Positions 19,123 to 27,767 of a DNA stretch of 36,239 bases are shown one piece after another. The notes beneath the pieces were generated by a model. It had not been told where the DNA came from. It did no database searches and saw only the letters and a list, made by a program, of their open reading frames with translations. This DNA comes from Candidatus Limadaptatus stercoripullorum (GTDB lineage Bacteria; Bacillota; Clostridia; Christensenellales; CAG-917), in the NCBI GenBank assembly GCA_018713795.1, contig DVOE01000035.1:1-36239 (forward strand). The letters run 5' to 3'. A program made the translations under genes and the position numbers. Every line of letters starts with the position of its first letter. The stretch's first letter is position 1.

Positions 19123-19144
19123 ACGGCTCCCTCGAGGGAGCCGT
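19123..19144 (-). terminator. Hairpin terminator after the HAD hydrolase gene
   Basis: Perfect 22-nt palindrome ACGGCTCCCTCGAGGGAGCCGT followed on the minus strand by TTT. Confidence 0.65.
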
Positions 19145-19170
19145 CATGATCTTTTTTGCCGCCTTTTTCC

Positions 19171-19818
19171 TCAGCCGAGGACTATGCGCGTGAGTTCTTC
19201 GGGGGTCTCCGCCAGCATGTCCGCGCCGTGCGCGAGGAGTTCCTCCCTGCTGCCGTAGCCCCAGAGCGCTCCGCAGGCGTCAAGTCCCGTCAGCTTCGCC
19301 CCGTCCATGTCGTAGAGCCTGTCGCCGACCATGAGCGTGCGCCGTCTGTCCGCGCCGCCCAGCCCTTCGAGCACATACTCGATGACCTCGCTCTTGGCGT
19401 CGCGAGTGCCGTCCGCCTCCGCTCCGCCCACGAAATCGAAAAAGCGCTCTATCCCGAGACCTTTGACTATCATGTTCGTGAACCTGAGAGGCTTTGAGGT
19501 CGCGACTGCCAGTCTGACGCCCGCCGCGCGAAGGTCGCTCATCATCTTCTCCACCCCGGGGAAGAGGTCGCACATCCAGCCGCCGTTCTCGTACTTGGTG
19601 CGGTAGAGCTTTATCATCCTCTCGACTGTGGGCTCGTCGGTCACTCCGTACATCTCGCGCATCGCGACGCGGAAAGGCGGCCCCACCATCAGGCGGAGCT
19701 GCTCCTCCGTGTAAGGTATGCCGACGGTATCCATCGCGTGGCGTATGCACACGAGTATGCTCGGCATGCTGTCGGCTATGGTGCCGTCGAAGTCGAGAAG
19801 TACGGTGTCGTATCTCAT
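19171..19818 (-). CDS. HAD family hydrolase, phosphoglycolate phosphatase-like
   Basis: 215 aa; LLDFDGTIADSMPSI, VATSKPLRFT, MVGDRLYDMDGAKLTGLDACGALWGYG. Confidence 0.9.
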   Translation of the reverse strand: MRYDTVLLDFDGTIADSMPSILVCIRHAMDTVGIPYTEEQLRLMVGPPFRVAMREMYGVTDEPTVERMIKLYRTKYENGGWMCDLFPGVEKMMSDLRAAGVRLAVATSKPLRFTNMIVKGLGIERFFDFVGGAEADGTRDAKSEVIEYVLEGLGGADRRRTLMVGDRLYDMDGAKLTGLDACGALWGYGSREELLAHGADMLAETPEELTRIVLG

Positions 19819-19819
19819 C

Positions 19820-20794
19820 TCAAAGGGTGTGCGCGATATAGTCGAGCCTGTCCTCGTCCGTCAGCGCGACTGCGGGGATGTCGAGGATGGTGAGCGCGCC
19901 CCTTCTGCCCGCCGCGTAAAGTCTTGCGGACGCCGCCGCGTACGCCATGAGCACGGACGCCGTGAAGTCGGGGTTGCTCTCGAGTTTGAGGGCGAATTCC
20001 AGGCTGCATCCCTTGCCCGAGACGCTGCCGCCGCGCAGCACGAAACCGCCGTGAGGCATAGCCGTGTGATCGCGCTCGAATTCCTCTTCGGAAATGAAAT
20101 GCACCACCGTGTCGTACTCGTCGAAATAGTTGGGCATGGTGACGATCCGGCGCTCTATCTCCGCCTTGTCGGCACCGTCCGCAGCCACCACGAAGCATTC
20201 CCTGAGGTGCTTGTCGCGGGTGGTGAGTCCCTCTCCCCGACCCGCCCTTGCGGCGGCGAGAGCCTCCTCCTTGGGGATGGTGTACTGCACGCCGCGGCGG
20301 ACGCCGTCTATCTTCCTTATCGCCTCGCTGTGTCCCTGCGAAACGCCCTTGCCCCAGAAAGTCTGGGTGTTGCCGTCCTCGAGCACTCCGCCGAACACCG
20401 CGCGCATGAGCGAGAACAGACCCGGATCCCAGCCTATGCCGATGAGTGCGAGCGTGCCGCTCTTCTCGGTCACCGCCTGCATATCCGCGACATACTCGCG
20501 CATACGGGCGTGGGTGTCGAAGCTGTCCACGGTGTTGAACTTCGCCGCGCAGCGTTTGCCGAGGTCGGTGAGGTCGTTCGCCGAGCCCGTGCACAGCGCG
20601 AGCACATCTATCTTCCCCGCGAACATCTCTATCTCGTCCTGACCGTAAAAGGGAGTGCCGAAGGGCGAAGTCATGCCCGCGGGGTCGCGGCGGGTGAAGA
20701 TGCCGACGAGCTCGAAGGTATCCTTTTTTGATGCGGCGATGCGTTCGCACGCTCTGCCGAGGTTGCCGTAGCCCACTATGCCGAGTCTTATCAT
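19820..20794 (-). CDS. ddh: meso-Diaminopimelate dehydrogenase
   Basis: MIRLGIVGYGNLGRACE...VLALCTGSANDLTDLG...NTVDSFDTHARM...IGIGWDPGLFSLMR...FWGKGVSQGHSEAIRKIDGV. Start at 20794 with SD GGAGGAGAT; the open frame extends to 20950. Confidence 0.92.
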   Translation of the reverse strand: MIRLGIVGYGNLGRACERIAASKKDTFELVGIFTRRDPAGMTSPFGTPFYGQDEIEMFAGKIDVLALCTGSANDLTDLGKRCAAKFNTVDSFDTHARMREYVADMQAVTEKSGTLALIGIGWDPGLFSLMRAVFGGVLEDGNTQTFWGKGVSQGHSEAIRKIDGVRRGVQYTIPKEEALAAARAGRGEGLTTRDKHLRECFVVAADGADKAEIERRIVTMPNYFDEYDTVVHFISEEEFERDHTAMPHGGFVLRGGSVSGKGCSLEFALKLESNPDFTASVLMAYAAASARLYAAGRRGALTILDIPAVALTDEDRLDYIAHTL

Positions 20795-20831
20795 ATCTCC
20801 TCCGTAAGTCCCGATGCCCGGAACGCTGACG

Positions 20832-20860
20832 ATTTTACCCCAAAACCCGCCGCTGCGCAA
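20832..20860 (-). promoter_or_regulatory. Sigma-A-like promoter for ddh
   Basis: Minus strand TTGCGC-17 nt-TAAAAT. Confidence 0.5.
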
Positions 20861-21022
20861 CTTATTTGGGCGGGAAAGCGTCAAAAAATCCGCGCGCGGG
20901 CATACCTCGCCCGCGCCCTCCCCGTCTGTCACGCCGCGCCCGCGCCGCATATCTTGTAAAGGCGGCGGACGGCGGGAGGGAGGCTGTTATAAAACCCGGC
21001 GTTTGGGCAATGCTTCGGGGGT

Positions 21023-21376
21023 ATGGAAATGATAAGGCGAGGTGAGATCTATTACGCCGACCTCAGCCCCGTGGTCGGCAGCGAACAGGGCGGGGTGCGC
21101 CCCGTGCTCGTCGTGCAGAACGATGTCGGCAACAAGTTCAGCCCCACCATCATCGCCGCCGCCATAACCTCGCAGCTCGAAAAAGCCAAACTGCCCACGC
21201 ATATCGCCCTGCCCGCCGAAAAGTTCGGACTGCCCAAGGATTCGGTGGTGCTGCTCGAACAGATCCGCACCATTGACAAGCGCCGCCTTAAGGAAAAGAT
21301 AGGCGCCCTGCCCTCTGATATGATGAGCCGCGTCAACGAGGCTCTCCTCGTCTCACTGGGCTTCTTTCAGATGTGA
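21023..21376 (+). CDS. MazF/PemK family endoribonuclease toxin
   Basis: 117 aa; [47 protein letters not shown]...[15 protein letters not shown]. Start could be M1 or M3. Confidence 0.95.
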   Translation: MEMIRRGEIYYADLSPVVGSEQGGVRPVLVVQNDVGNKFSPTIIAAAITSQLEKAKLPTHIALPAEKFGLPKDSVVLLEQIRTIDKRRLKEKIGALPSDMMSRVNEALLVSLGFFQM

Positions 21377-21391
21377 CATCGCGCAGACAAA

Positions 21392-21433
21392 TGTCCGTCC
21401 GCCTGCTGCTTCTGTCCGTCCGCCTGCTGCTTC
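21392..21433 (+). repeat. Perfect tandem repeat, 2 x 21 bp (TGTCCGTCCGCCTGCTGCTTC)
   Basis: Two identical contiguous copies 21392-21412 and 21413-21433, just after the mazF-like stop. Confidence 0.95.
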
Positions 21434-21453
21434 CCGGGGCGAAAGCGCGCCTT

Positions 21454-21483
21454 CTCTCAAATGCGCGCCGCCGCATATGAGAG
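21454..21483. other. Imperfect hairpin ctctca-a-atgcg / cgcat-a-tgagag
   Basis: 11 paired positions interrupted by one A/A mismatch, 6-nt loop. Confidence 0.6.
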
Positions 21484-21508
21484 CGCCAAATCGGCACTTC
21501 AACAACCA

Positions 21509-21532
21509 AAAACGCCGCTTAAACGGCGTTTT
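21509..21532. terminator. Bidirectional terminator between converging mazF-like and nnrD
   Basis: aaaacgccg-cttaaa-cggcgtttt. Confidence 0.8.
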
Positions 21533-21565
21533 CTTACAATTTTCCAAAAAAAACGGAACTGCGGA

Positions 21566-22516
21566 TCAGTCCGGGATACCGGGCGAGTCCGCCCCCTCTC
21601 CTCCGAGGCGCATGACGCCCTGCAGCTCGTCGAACACGAGCGGCAGGCAGTACATGATATCGTCGGGAAGATGGGACACGGCGTTCATCTTGCTGAATTC
21701 GGCGGCGCGCCCGAGCGCGTACGCGCCCACCCTCGCGGCGTGGAGCGGCTGCACTTTCCAGGCGAGCAGACCGCCTATTATGCCCGAGAGCACATCGCCG
21801 CTGCCGCCCTTTGAAAGTTTGCCGTTGCCCGTGCGGTTGACATAGACCGACTCCCCGTCGGATATATAGCTCTCGTGGCCTTTCAGGATGACGACGGCGC
21901 TAAGCTCGCGCGCCGTCTCGCGGCATATCTCCGCGGGACGGGCGGAGATCTCTTCCGTCGTCAGCCCCGTCAGTCTCGCCGCCTCGCCGATATGCGGAGT
22001 GAGCACCGCTCTGCCCCCGAAGTCGCCTATCCCCCGCGCGCATTTCAGCCCGTCGGCGTCGAGCACGAGGGTCGCGTCCGTCTCGTCGAGCAGCAACCTA
22101 GCGTAGGAATAGGCGTCGCCGTCCGCCATGCCCATGCCCATCGCGACCGAAGTCGCGCCCCTGAAAAGCTTTTTTGCCGCTGCCTCGTCAAAGACGATGT
22201 TGCCGCCCGAGGAAGGCAGCGCGAAGGCGGCGGAATATCTCAAATGCGGATAAAGGGCGGGGAGCAAAATGTCGGGAAGGGCGAGCACGGTCGTGCCCGC
22301 TCCCGAGCGCATGGCGGCTTCGCCCGCGAGGGCGAGGACTTCCGCCGCGCTCTCCGCCGCAAAACAGGGGGCGCCGACGAAGGACGCGCTGCCGCCGACT
22401 ATGACCGCGCGCCCGAAATCCTGCTTTGCCCCCTCGTCCGTGCGGAACGGGAGAGTGAACTGCAAACTTTGGAGGTCATTCGGCAAAAGCCGGATATCAT
22501 CAGCCTGTTTTGTCAT
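21566..22516 (-). CDS. nnrD: ADP-dependent (S)-NAD(P)H-hydrate dehydratase
   Basis: GGSASFVGAPCFAAESA, LVLDADGLK, VLTPHIGEAARL, NRTGNGKLSKGGSGDVLSGIIGGLLA. Start 22516 or 22537. Confidence 0.9.
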   Translation of the reverse strand: MTKQADDIRLLPNDLQSLQFTLPFRTDEGAKQDFGRAVIVGGSASFVGAPCFAAESAAEVLALAGEAAMRSGAGTTVLALPDILLPALYPHLRYSAAFALPSSGGNIVFDEAAAKKLFRGATSVAMGMGMADGDAYSYARLLLDETDATLVLDADGLKCARGIGDFGGRAVLTPHIGEAARLTGLTTEEISARPAEICRETARELSAVVILKGHESYISDGESVYVNRTGNGKLSKGGSGDVLSGIIGGLLAWKVQPLHAARVGAYALGRAAEFSKMNAVSHLPDDIMYCLPLVFDELQGVMRLGGEGADSPGIPD

Positions 22517-22533
22517 ATAAACCCCCTTTTCGG

Positions 22534-23067
22534 TCATCGGAATTCATCGCCGCCATTCTCCGAAAGGCTGTCCGACAGCCCGGATATCACGCTGTCCGCT
22601 ATCTCTCTGCCGTACCCTCTGCTGTACAAAAACGCGCCGACTTTGGGGAGTTCGCGCCGCTCGGTGATACGCTTTGCGGCGACGAATTTCTTCGCCGCGG
22701 CGAGCGCCGCTTCGAGTTCGGCGTCCTCGGAGAAGGCGTCCGCGACCGCGTTTTCGGCGGTCTCACGCGCCACGCCCTTTTCGGTGACGAGCTTGAAAAG
22801 CATCTTCTTGCGCCCCAGCTTTCCCGAGTTGTACTCGGCAAAATCGGCGGCGTACTTCGCGTCGTCGATATAGCGGTATGTTTTGAGTTTGCGGACGGCT
22901 TCGTCGATGTCGGCGCGGGAGTAGCCCTTTGCGCGCAACTTCTCTCTCGTCTCCTTTTCGGTACGGGGCGAGGAGGAGAGATATCTCAAAGCCGCGTCGA
23001 ACGCCGAAACGGGCGGAGCCTTCTTTTTTCCACCGCTTTCGGGAGCCGCCTTTTTCTCTTCGGACAT
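22534..23067 (-). CDS. recX: Regulatory protein RecX
   Basis: 177 aa from ATG 23067; ALRYLSSSPRTEKETREKLRAKGYSRADIDEAVRKLKTYRYIDDAKYAADF. Confidence 0.85.
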   Translation of the reverse strand: MSEEKKAAPESGGKKKAPPVSAFDAALRYLSSSPRTEKETREKLRAKGYSRADIDEAVRKLKTYRYIDDAKYAADFAEYNSGKLGRKKMLFKLVTEKGVARETAENAVADAFSEDAELEAALAAAKKFVAAKRITERRELPKVGAFLYSRGYGREIADSVISGLSDSLSENGGDEFR

Positions 23068-23107
23068 ACTGCCCTCCTCTTCCCCGGGACCTGCCGCCCG
23101 GGAAGTC

Positions 23108-23135
23108 AAAAACGCCGCCGCATATCGCGGCGGCG
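23108..23135 (-). terminator. Rho-independent terminator after ilvE
   Basis: Minus strand GCCGCCGCGATATGCGGCGGCGTTTTTG. Confidence 0.8.
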
Positions 23136-23140
23136 CTGCC

Positions 23141-24202
23141 TTACCCAACTCTGTACACCCAACCGAACTCGTCGGGATAACGCTCGGTCTGGATGCCCGT
23201 GATCCTGTCGTACAGCCACGCGGTGATGTCGCCCATCTTGCCGCCGTTGATCTCCATGATGAGATCGCCGTACGCGATGGTGCCGACGGGAGAGATGACC
23301 GCCGCCGTGCCCGAACCGAACGCCTCGTCGAGCTTGCCGTTCTTGTAAGCCTCGACCACTTCGGCGATGGGCACATGGCGCTCCTCGACCTTATAGCCGT
23401 GCGCGCGCAGCACCGTAAGGGCGCTGTCGCGGGTTATGCCGCGCAGGATGGAACCGTCGAGCATGGGGGTGACCACCGTGCCGTCGATGACGAAGAACAT
23501 GTTCATCGCGCCGACTTCCTCGACATACTTCTTCTCCGCGCCGTCCAGCCAAAGCACCTGATCGTAACCCTTCTGCTTTGCGCGCTCGCCGGCGAGCAGG
23601 CTGCAAGCGTAGTTGCCCATGCACTTCGCTTCGCCCGTGCCGCCCTTGGACGCGCGGGTGAGCTCGGTCTCGACGATGAGCTTTGTGGGCTCGAGCCCGT
23701 GCTCATAGTAGCTCCCGACGGGAGAAAGGATTATGCAGAGCGTGTACTTGTGGCTGGGATGCACGCCGAGGAAAGGCTCGGTGCCGAACATGAACGGACG
23801 GATATACAGCGCGGTGCCGGGAAGGGTGGGAATCCACTCCTCCTCGAGTTTGACCAGCTCGACGAGCGCGTTGAGCGCGACATCGCTGTCGAAAGTGGGC
23901 ATGCACAGCCTCTCCGCGCTCCTGTTCATCCTCACGAAATTGTCGCGGGGACGGAACATGGTGACTTCGCCCTTCGAGTTTTTGTAAGCCTTGAGCCCCT
24001 CGAAGATGCCCTGACCGTAATGCAGCGAGCTGCAGGCGGGATTGACGGAGAAGTCGTCGAAAGGAACGATCTCGGGCTCTCCCCAACCGCCGGCGGCGCC
24101 GTCGTAATTCATGACCATCATGTAGTCGGTGAAGTACTTGCCGAAGCCGAGCTTAGAAAAATCAGGCTTTTGCTTTCTCTGTTTGACGGGTGTGATCTTC
24201 AT
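23141..24202 (-). CDS. ilvE: Branched-chain amino acid aminotransferase
   Basis: 353 aa from ATG 24202 (SD GGAG); SSLHYGQGIFEGLKAYKN, IYIRPFMFGTEPFLGV-like, GTAAVISPVGTIAYGD. Confidence 0.93.
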   Translation of the reverse strand: MKITPVKQRKQKPDFSKLGFGKYFTDYMMVMNYDGAAGGWGEPEIVPFDDFSVNPACSSLHYGQGIFEGLKAYKNSKGEVTMFRPRDNFVRMNRSAERLCMPTFDSDVALNALVELVKLEEEWIPTLPGTALYIRPFMFGTEPFLGVHPSHKYTLCIILSPVGSYYEHGLEPTKLIVETELTRASKGGTGEAKCMGNYACSLLAGERAKQKGYDQVLWLDGAEKKYVEEVGAMNMFFVIDGTVVTPMLDGSILRGITRDSALTVLRAHGYKVEERHVPIAEVVEAYKNGKLDEAFGSGTAAVISPVGTIAYGDLIMEINGGKMGDITAWLYDRITGIQTERYPDEFGWVYRVG

Positions 24203-24267
24203 ATCATGCTCCTGTTTCGTACGCCCCGCGGAGCGGGACGGCGCATTTTCGTTTTGTACAGTCAATA

Positions 24268-24296
24268 ATTCTAAACCCGCCCGCGAGCGAGCGCAA
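24268..24296 (-). promoter_or_regulatory. Candidate promoter for ilvE
   Basis: Minus strand TTGCGC-17 nt-TAGAAT. Confidence 0.45.
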
Positions 24297-24392
24297 GCGT
24301 TTTCGACCTATTTTCGCCCGGGCGTAGCCGCTCGCGCGCCAACCTGCGGCGCGCCGAGCGCCTCGATCACAAGCCGGCAAAGGAAAACGGAA

Positions 24393-24624
24393 ATACGATA
24401 AGTGTTTCGAAGATCCGCCGTTAACAATCGCACCGGGAAAAGTAACGCCGTCCGACGGGCGACCCGATCGTCTCGCGCCGCCTGAATATATGAGAAGAAG
24501 CGCTCGCGGTCGCAAAGCGCGCCCTTGCAACGCGCGCGCTGCGCTACCCGAGGCAATGACTGCCCTTCGGCGGATATACGATAAGTGTTCTATTGGAGAA
24601 AATGATAGAAACACGAAAAGTGTT
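24393..24624 (+). repeat. Three dispersed copies of a 14-mer ATACGATAAGTGTT (24393-24406, 24576-24589, and 24611-24624 with two changes)
   Basis: Two identical copies plus acacgaaaagtgtt. Confidence 0.75.
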
Positions 24625-24639
24625 TTTGCAAGGGATCGG

Positions 24640-25272
24640 TCAATTTGCCCGCTCGGGAAGGAAAATATGACCCGTCACAGCCGTGCGAGCGGCCCCCGAG
24701 GTCGCTTCGGACGCACACGCGAGCGCACGCGCTTCCGCGTCCGCTTTCACGGCATAGACCGCGCGGACGTCTTCGCCGTAGTCAGCGCTCATCCTCTCCG
24801 CGCCGAGGCGGATGAGAGCTGAATCGGCGCGCGAGAATTCCTGATAGCCCGCCCGCACTTCGACGAGCGAGCGCTCGGTCATGGTGACCGTGCCTGCGGC
24901 GTCTATCCCCGAAACTACGCTGTCCGTGTAAGCGGAGACCAGCCCGCCCGCGCCCAGCTTTATGCCGCCGAAGTAGCGGGTGACCACGACGGCGACCGCC
25001 GTCAGCCCGCGTTTTTTCAAGACTTCGAGCATGGGCTGTCCCGCCGTGCCGCCGGGCTCACCGTCGTCCGAGAACCTGACCGAGGGATTTTCCACGCCCG
25101 CGATGTAGGCGTAGCAGTTGTGCGTGGCGTCCGGGTATTTTGCCCTGACCGACGCGACGAAGGCGTCCGCCTCTTCGGCGGTAGCGGCAGGCGACACCGA
25201 GACAATAAAAAGCGACCGACGGACTTCCGTCCTCGCTTCGGTCGCCTTTTCAACGGTCTTGTAGCTTTTCAC
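24640..25272 (-). CDS. yigZ: YigZ/IMPACT family protein
   Basis: 210 aa; DATHNCYAYIAG...RFSDDGEPGGTAGQPMLEVL...VVVTRYFGGIKLGAGGLVSAYT. Confidence 0.93.
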   Translation of the reverse strand: MKSYKTVEKATEARTEVRRSLFIVSVSPAATAEEADAFVASVRAKYPDATHNCYAYIAGVENPSVRFSDDGEPGGTAGQPMLEVLKKRGLTAVAVVVTRYFGGIKLGAGGLVSAYTDSVVSGIDAAGTVTMTERSLVEVRAGYQEFSRADSALIRLGAERMSADYGEDVRAVYAVKADAEARALACASEATSGAARTAVTGHIFLPERAN

Positions 25273-25275
25273 CGC

Positions 25276-26484
25276 TCAGCCCACGGTGACTTTGTAGAAG
25301 TGCTTCTTGCCTTTTTGGAGCACGAAGCCGTTCGCCGCCTGGCTGTCCGTGATCGCTGCGGCGATATCGGTGACCTTTGTGCCGTCGATGCTTATGCCGC
25401 CGCCTTGGATGAGCCTGCGCGCTTCGCTCTTTGACGGTACGCCCGCCGCGGCGACGAGGATGTCGGCGACGAGGCGCATATCCGCGGGCACGGACGCGGT
25501 CGGCATACCTTCGGCGTCTCCCGAGAACGCGGCGTGCGCCTTTTTGAGGGCGTCCTCAGCCGCATCTTTGCCGTGCACCATCTCGGTGAGCTCATAGGCA
25601 AGGCGCTCTTTAGCGGCGTTCATCCGCTCGTCGCGGTGCTTGGTGAGCTCTCTGATCTCGTCGAGAGGCAGGAAGGTGAGGAAGCGGAAGACGGTGTCCA
25701 CATCGTCGTCCTGTATGTTGCGCCAATACTGGAAGAAGTCGTAAGGCGAAGTTTTGGCGGGATCGAGCCATACCGCGCCGCGGGCGGTCTTGCCCATCTT
25801 GATGCCTTCGGTGGTGGTGAGCAGACCGAATGTTATGGCGAACGCCGCTTTGCCTTCCTTGCGGCGGATGAGATCGGCGCCGGCGAGGATGTTCGACCAC
25901 TGGTCGTCGCCGCCGCATTGCAGCACGCAGCCGTATTTCCTGTTGAGCACCAGGAAGTCGTAAGCCTGCATGAGCATGTAGTTGAACTCAAGGAAAGTCA
26001 GCCCCTTTTCCATGCGCGCCTTGTAGCATTCGGCGGTGAGCATCTTGTTGACGGAGAAGCAGGAGCCTATCTCGCGCAGGAAATCGATATAGTTGAGATC
26101 GAGCAGCCAATCGGCGTTGTCGACGATGATGGCACCGTTTTCGCCTTCGAAGTCCACAAAACGGGACATCTGCTTTTTGAAGCACTCGACATTGTGCTTT
26201 ATCGCCTCGCGGGTGAGCATGCTGCGAAGGTCGGTGCGCCCCGAAGGATCGCCGATCATCGCGGTGCCGCCGCCTATCAGGATGATGGGACGGTGTCCCG
26301 CCTGCTGCAGACGGCGCGCGACTATCATCTGCACGAAATGCCCGACATGCAGGCTGTCCGCGGTGGGATCGAAACCGATATAGAAAGACTGAGGACCGCT
26401 GTCCAGGAGCTCTTTGAGCTCATCTTCGAAGACGGTCTGGCGGACTATGCCGCGCTCTTTGAGTTGGTCGATGACATTAGCCAT
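25276..26484 (-). CDS. tyrS: Tyrosine-tRNA ligase
   Basis: 402 aa; YIGFDPTADSLHVGHFVQM, GGDDQWSNILAG, EGIKMGKTARGAVWLDP, C-terminal S4-like domain. Confidence 0.96.
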   Translation of the reverse strand: MANVIDQLKERGIVRQTVFEDELKELLDSGPQSFYIGFDPTADSLHVGHFVQMIVARRLQQAGHRPIILIGGGTAMIGDPSGRTDLRSMLTREAIKHNVECFKKQMSRFVDFEGENGAIIVDNADWLLDLNYIDFLREIGSCFSVNKMLTAECYKARMEKGLTFLEFNYMLMQAYDFLVLNRKYGCVLQCGGDDQWSNILAGADLIRRKEGKAAFAITFGLLTTTEGIKMGKTARGAVWLDPAKTSPYDFFQYWRNIQDDDVDTVFRFLTFLPLDEIRELTKHRDERMNAAKERLAYELTEMVHGKDAAEDALKKAHAAFSGDAEGMPTASVPADMRLVADILVAAAGVPSKSEARRLIQGGGISIDGTKVTDIAAAITDSQAANGFVLQKGKKHFYKVTVG

Positions 26485-26544
26485 AATTCTCCTGACGCTC
26501 CGCCTCGGCGCCGCCGCGCGCGGAACTCGCTTTTCACTTTATAA

Positions 26545-26575
26545 ACGGGAGCGCGCCTTATCCGCGCGCTCCCGT
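26545..26575 (-). terminator. Terminator hairpin downstream of rubredoxin
   Basis: acgggagcgcgc...gcgcgctcccgt, 12-bp stem; minus strand continues TTTATAAAG. Confidence 0.65.
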
Positions 26576-26600
26576 GCAGGATCGTCTGTTGCCGCGGGAC

Positions 26601-26756
26601 TTATTCCTCGGCGAACTCGTCCTTGCCCACTCCGCAAAGGGGGCAGGTGTAACCTTCGGGCACATCCTCCCAAAGGGTGCCGGGCTCCACGCCGTTGTCG
26701 GGATCGCCCAGCTGCTCGTCGTAAACATAGCCGCAGACCTGGCAGATATATCTCAT
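26601..26756 (-). CDS. Rubredoxin (51 aa, absent from the supplied ORF track)
   Basis: Translated by hand: [51 protein letters not shown]. Two CxxC(G) motifs; SD-like GGAGGACA upstream. Confidence 0.96.
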   Translation of the reverse strand: MRYICQVCGYVYDEQLGDPDNGVEPGTLWEDVPEGYTCPLCGVGKDEFAEE

Positions 26757-26780
26757 GTTGTCCTCCTAAGTGACTCCCGC

Positions 26781-27704
26781 TCAACGGATGACATCCGTCT
26801 GCGCGAAGTATTTGACTGCTTTGATATTTTCTTCGGCTTCGGCGCGGGTCGCCTTGTCGGGGCCGAAGTAGGTGTTCATGTTGCGGACGATCTTGAACCT
26901 GTACGCGCCGTCCTCGCCCTCGACGGAGAAGGACCCGACGAGCACATGTTTCTTGAAGCGCGCGATCGCCTGCAGGCAGAACTCGCGGCTCCTGTAGTTC
27001 TCGCTGGCGTACAGCAGCTCGCCCTTGTTGGAATAGAGGGTGAAGTAAGCCTCGTCGCCCTGCGTGCCGACGACATACTGCCCGTAGATGGAGGCGGCGA
27101 TGTCGGGTCTCGCGGGAAGGGGCGCGCGCGGCGCTTTGGGTTTGGAAGTGATGGGCGCCGAGGGGGGCATGACCTTCTTCACGATGGGAGGAGGCGGCAC
27201 GGGCAGATAGGTCTTCTGCACATAAACGGGCGCCTTGCCCGGGAAGTAGCACCCCTCGAGGGGATCGTAGTAGTAGCCTGCGAACTCGCCCTCGTAGTTG
27301 CTCCAATCGCCCTGACGCTCCTCGACGGGGCGGGTGTTGCCGGCGATGGGCTCATCGGGAGAGAGCTCGAACACGGTCTGATCGGAATAGGTTTCCTCGG
27401 GACGGTTGCGTCTGAGGGCGGCTTCCTGCGCCTCGGGGGTCACCCTGCGGCGGCGGACATAGCCTTCGGGGACATAGAGCGCGTCGTCCGCCGAGACGGC
27501 GCGAACGGGCTCGGCAGCCGAAGACGAAGCCGTTGCGCCCGGCGCGGAGCCCGACTCGGAGCTCGCGGGCGCGGGTTCGGTGTCGCGGTGACGCTTCGCG
27601 TAAACCGCCGTGACGATGATCATCGCCACCGCGAAAACGAGCGCCAGCGCAAGCGCGGCATAAAGCACCAGTTGCGGTGTGGTCAGATTCTCAAAAAACG
27701 ACAT
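26781..27704 (-). CDS. Membrane-anchored protein with Pro-rich linker and C-terminal DUF1508/YegP-like repeats
   Basis: 307 aa; one N-terminal TM (LVLYAALALALVFAVAMIIVTAVYA). C-terminal YFTLYSNKGELLYASENYRSREFCLQAIARFKK and YRFKIVRNMNTYFGPDKATRAEAEENIKAVK resemble DUF1508. Confidence 0.65.
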   Translation of the reverse strand: MSFFENLTTPQLVLYAALALALVFAVAMIIVTAVYAKRHRDTEPAPASSESGSAPGATASSSAAEPVRAVSADDALYVPEGYVRRRRVTPEAQEAALRRNRPEETYSDQTVFELSPDEPIAGNTRPVEERQGDWSNYEGEFAGYYYDPLEGCYFPGKAPVYVQKTYLPVPPPPIVKKVMPPSAPITSKPKAPRAPLPARPDIAASIYGQYVVGTQGDEAYFTLYSNKGELLYASENYRSREFCLQAIARFKKHVLVGSFSVEGEDGAYRFKIVRNMNTYFGPDKATRAEAEENIKAVKYFAQTDVIR

Positions 27705-27767
27705 GCCTATCCCTCACTCCGCCGGAGAAACATATGCGCACGGGCGCACGATACTCCCGACACGGGC

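Noticed and set aside
20814-21032. 72-aa plus-strand ORF just upstream of the MazF-like gene as a possible MazE antitoxin
   Set aside because: Basic, Pro/Gly/Arg-rich translation without AbrB/MazE or RHH-like features; it also overlaps the ddh promoter and the toxin start.
24204-24614. 136-aa minus-strand ORF in the ilvE-yigZ interval
   Set aside because: Translation looks non-coding; it overlaps the ilvE start/promoter and the repeat copies.
24203-24640. T-box or other amino-acid-responsive leader upstream of ilvE (also considered for valS and tyrS)
   Set aside because: No T-box core (GGTGG-type) or specifier-like structure seen. valS and tyrS have no long leaders.
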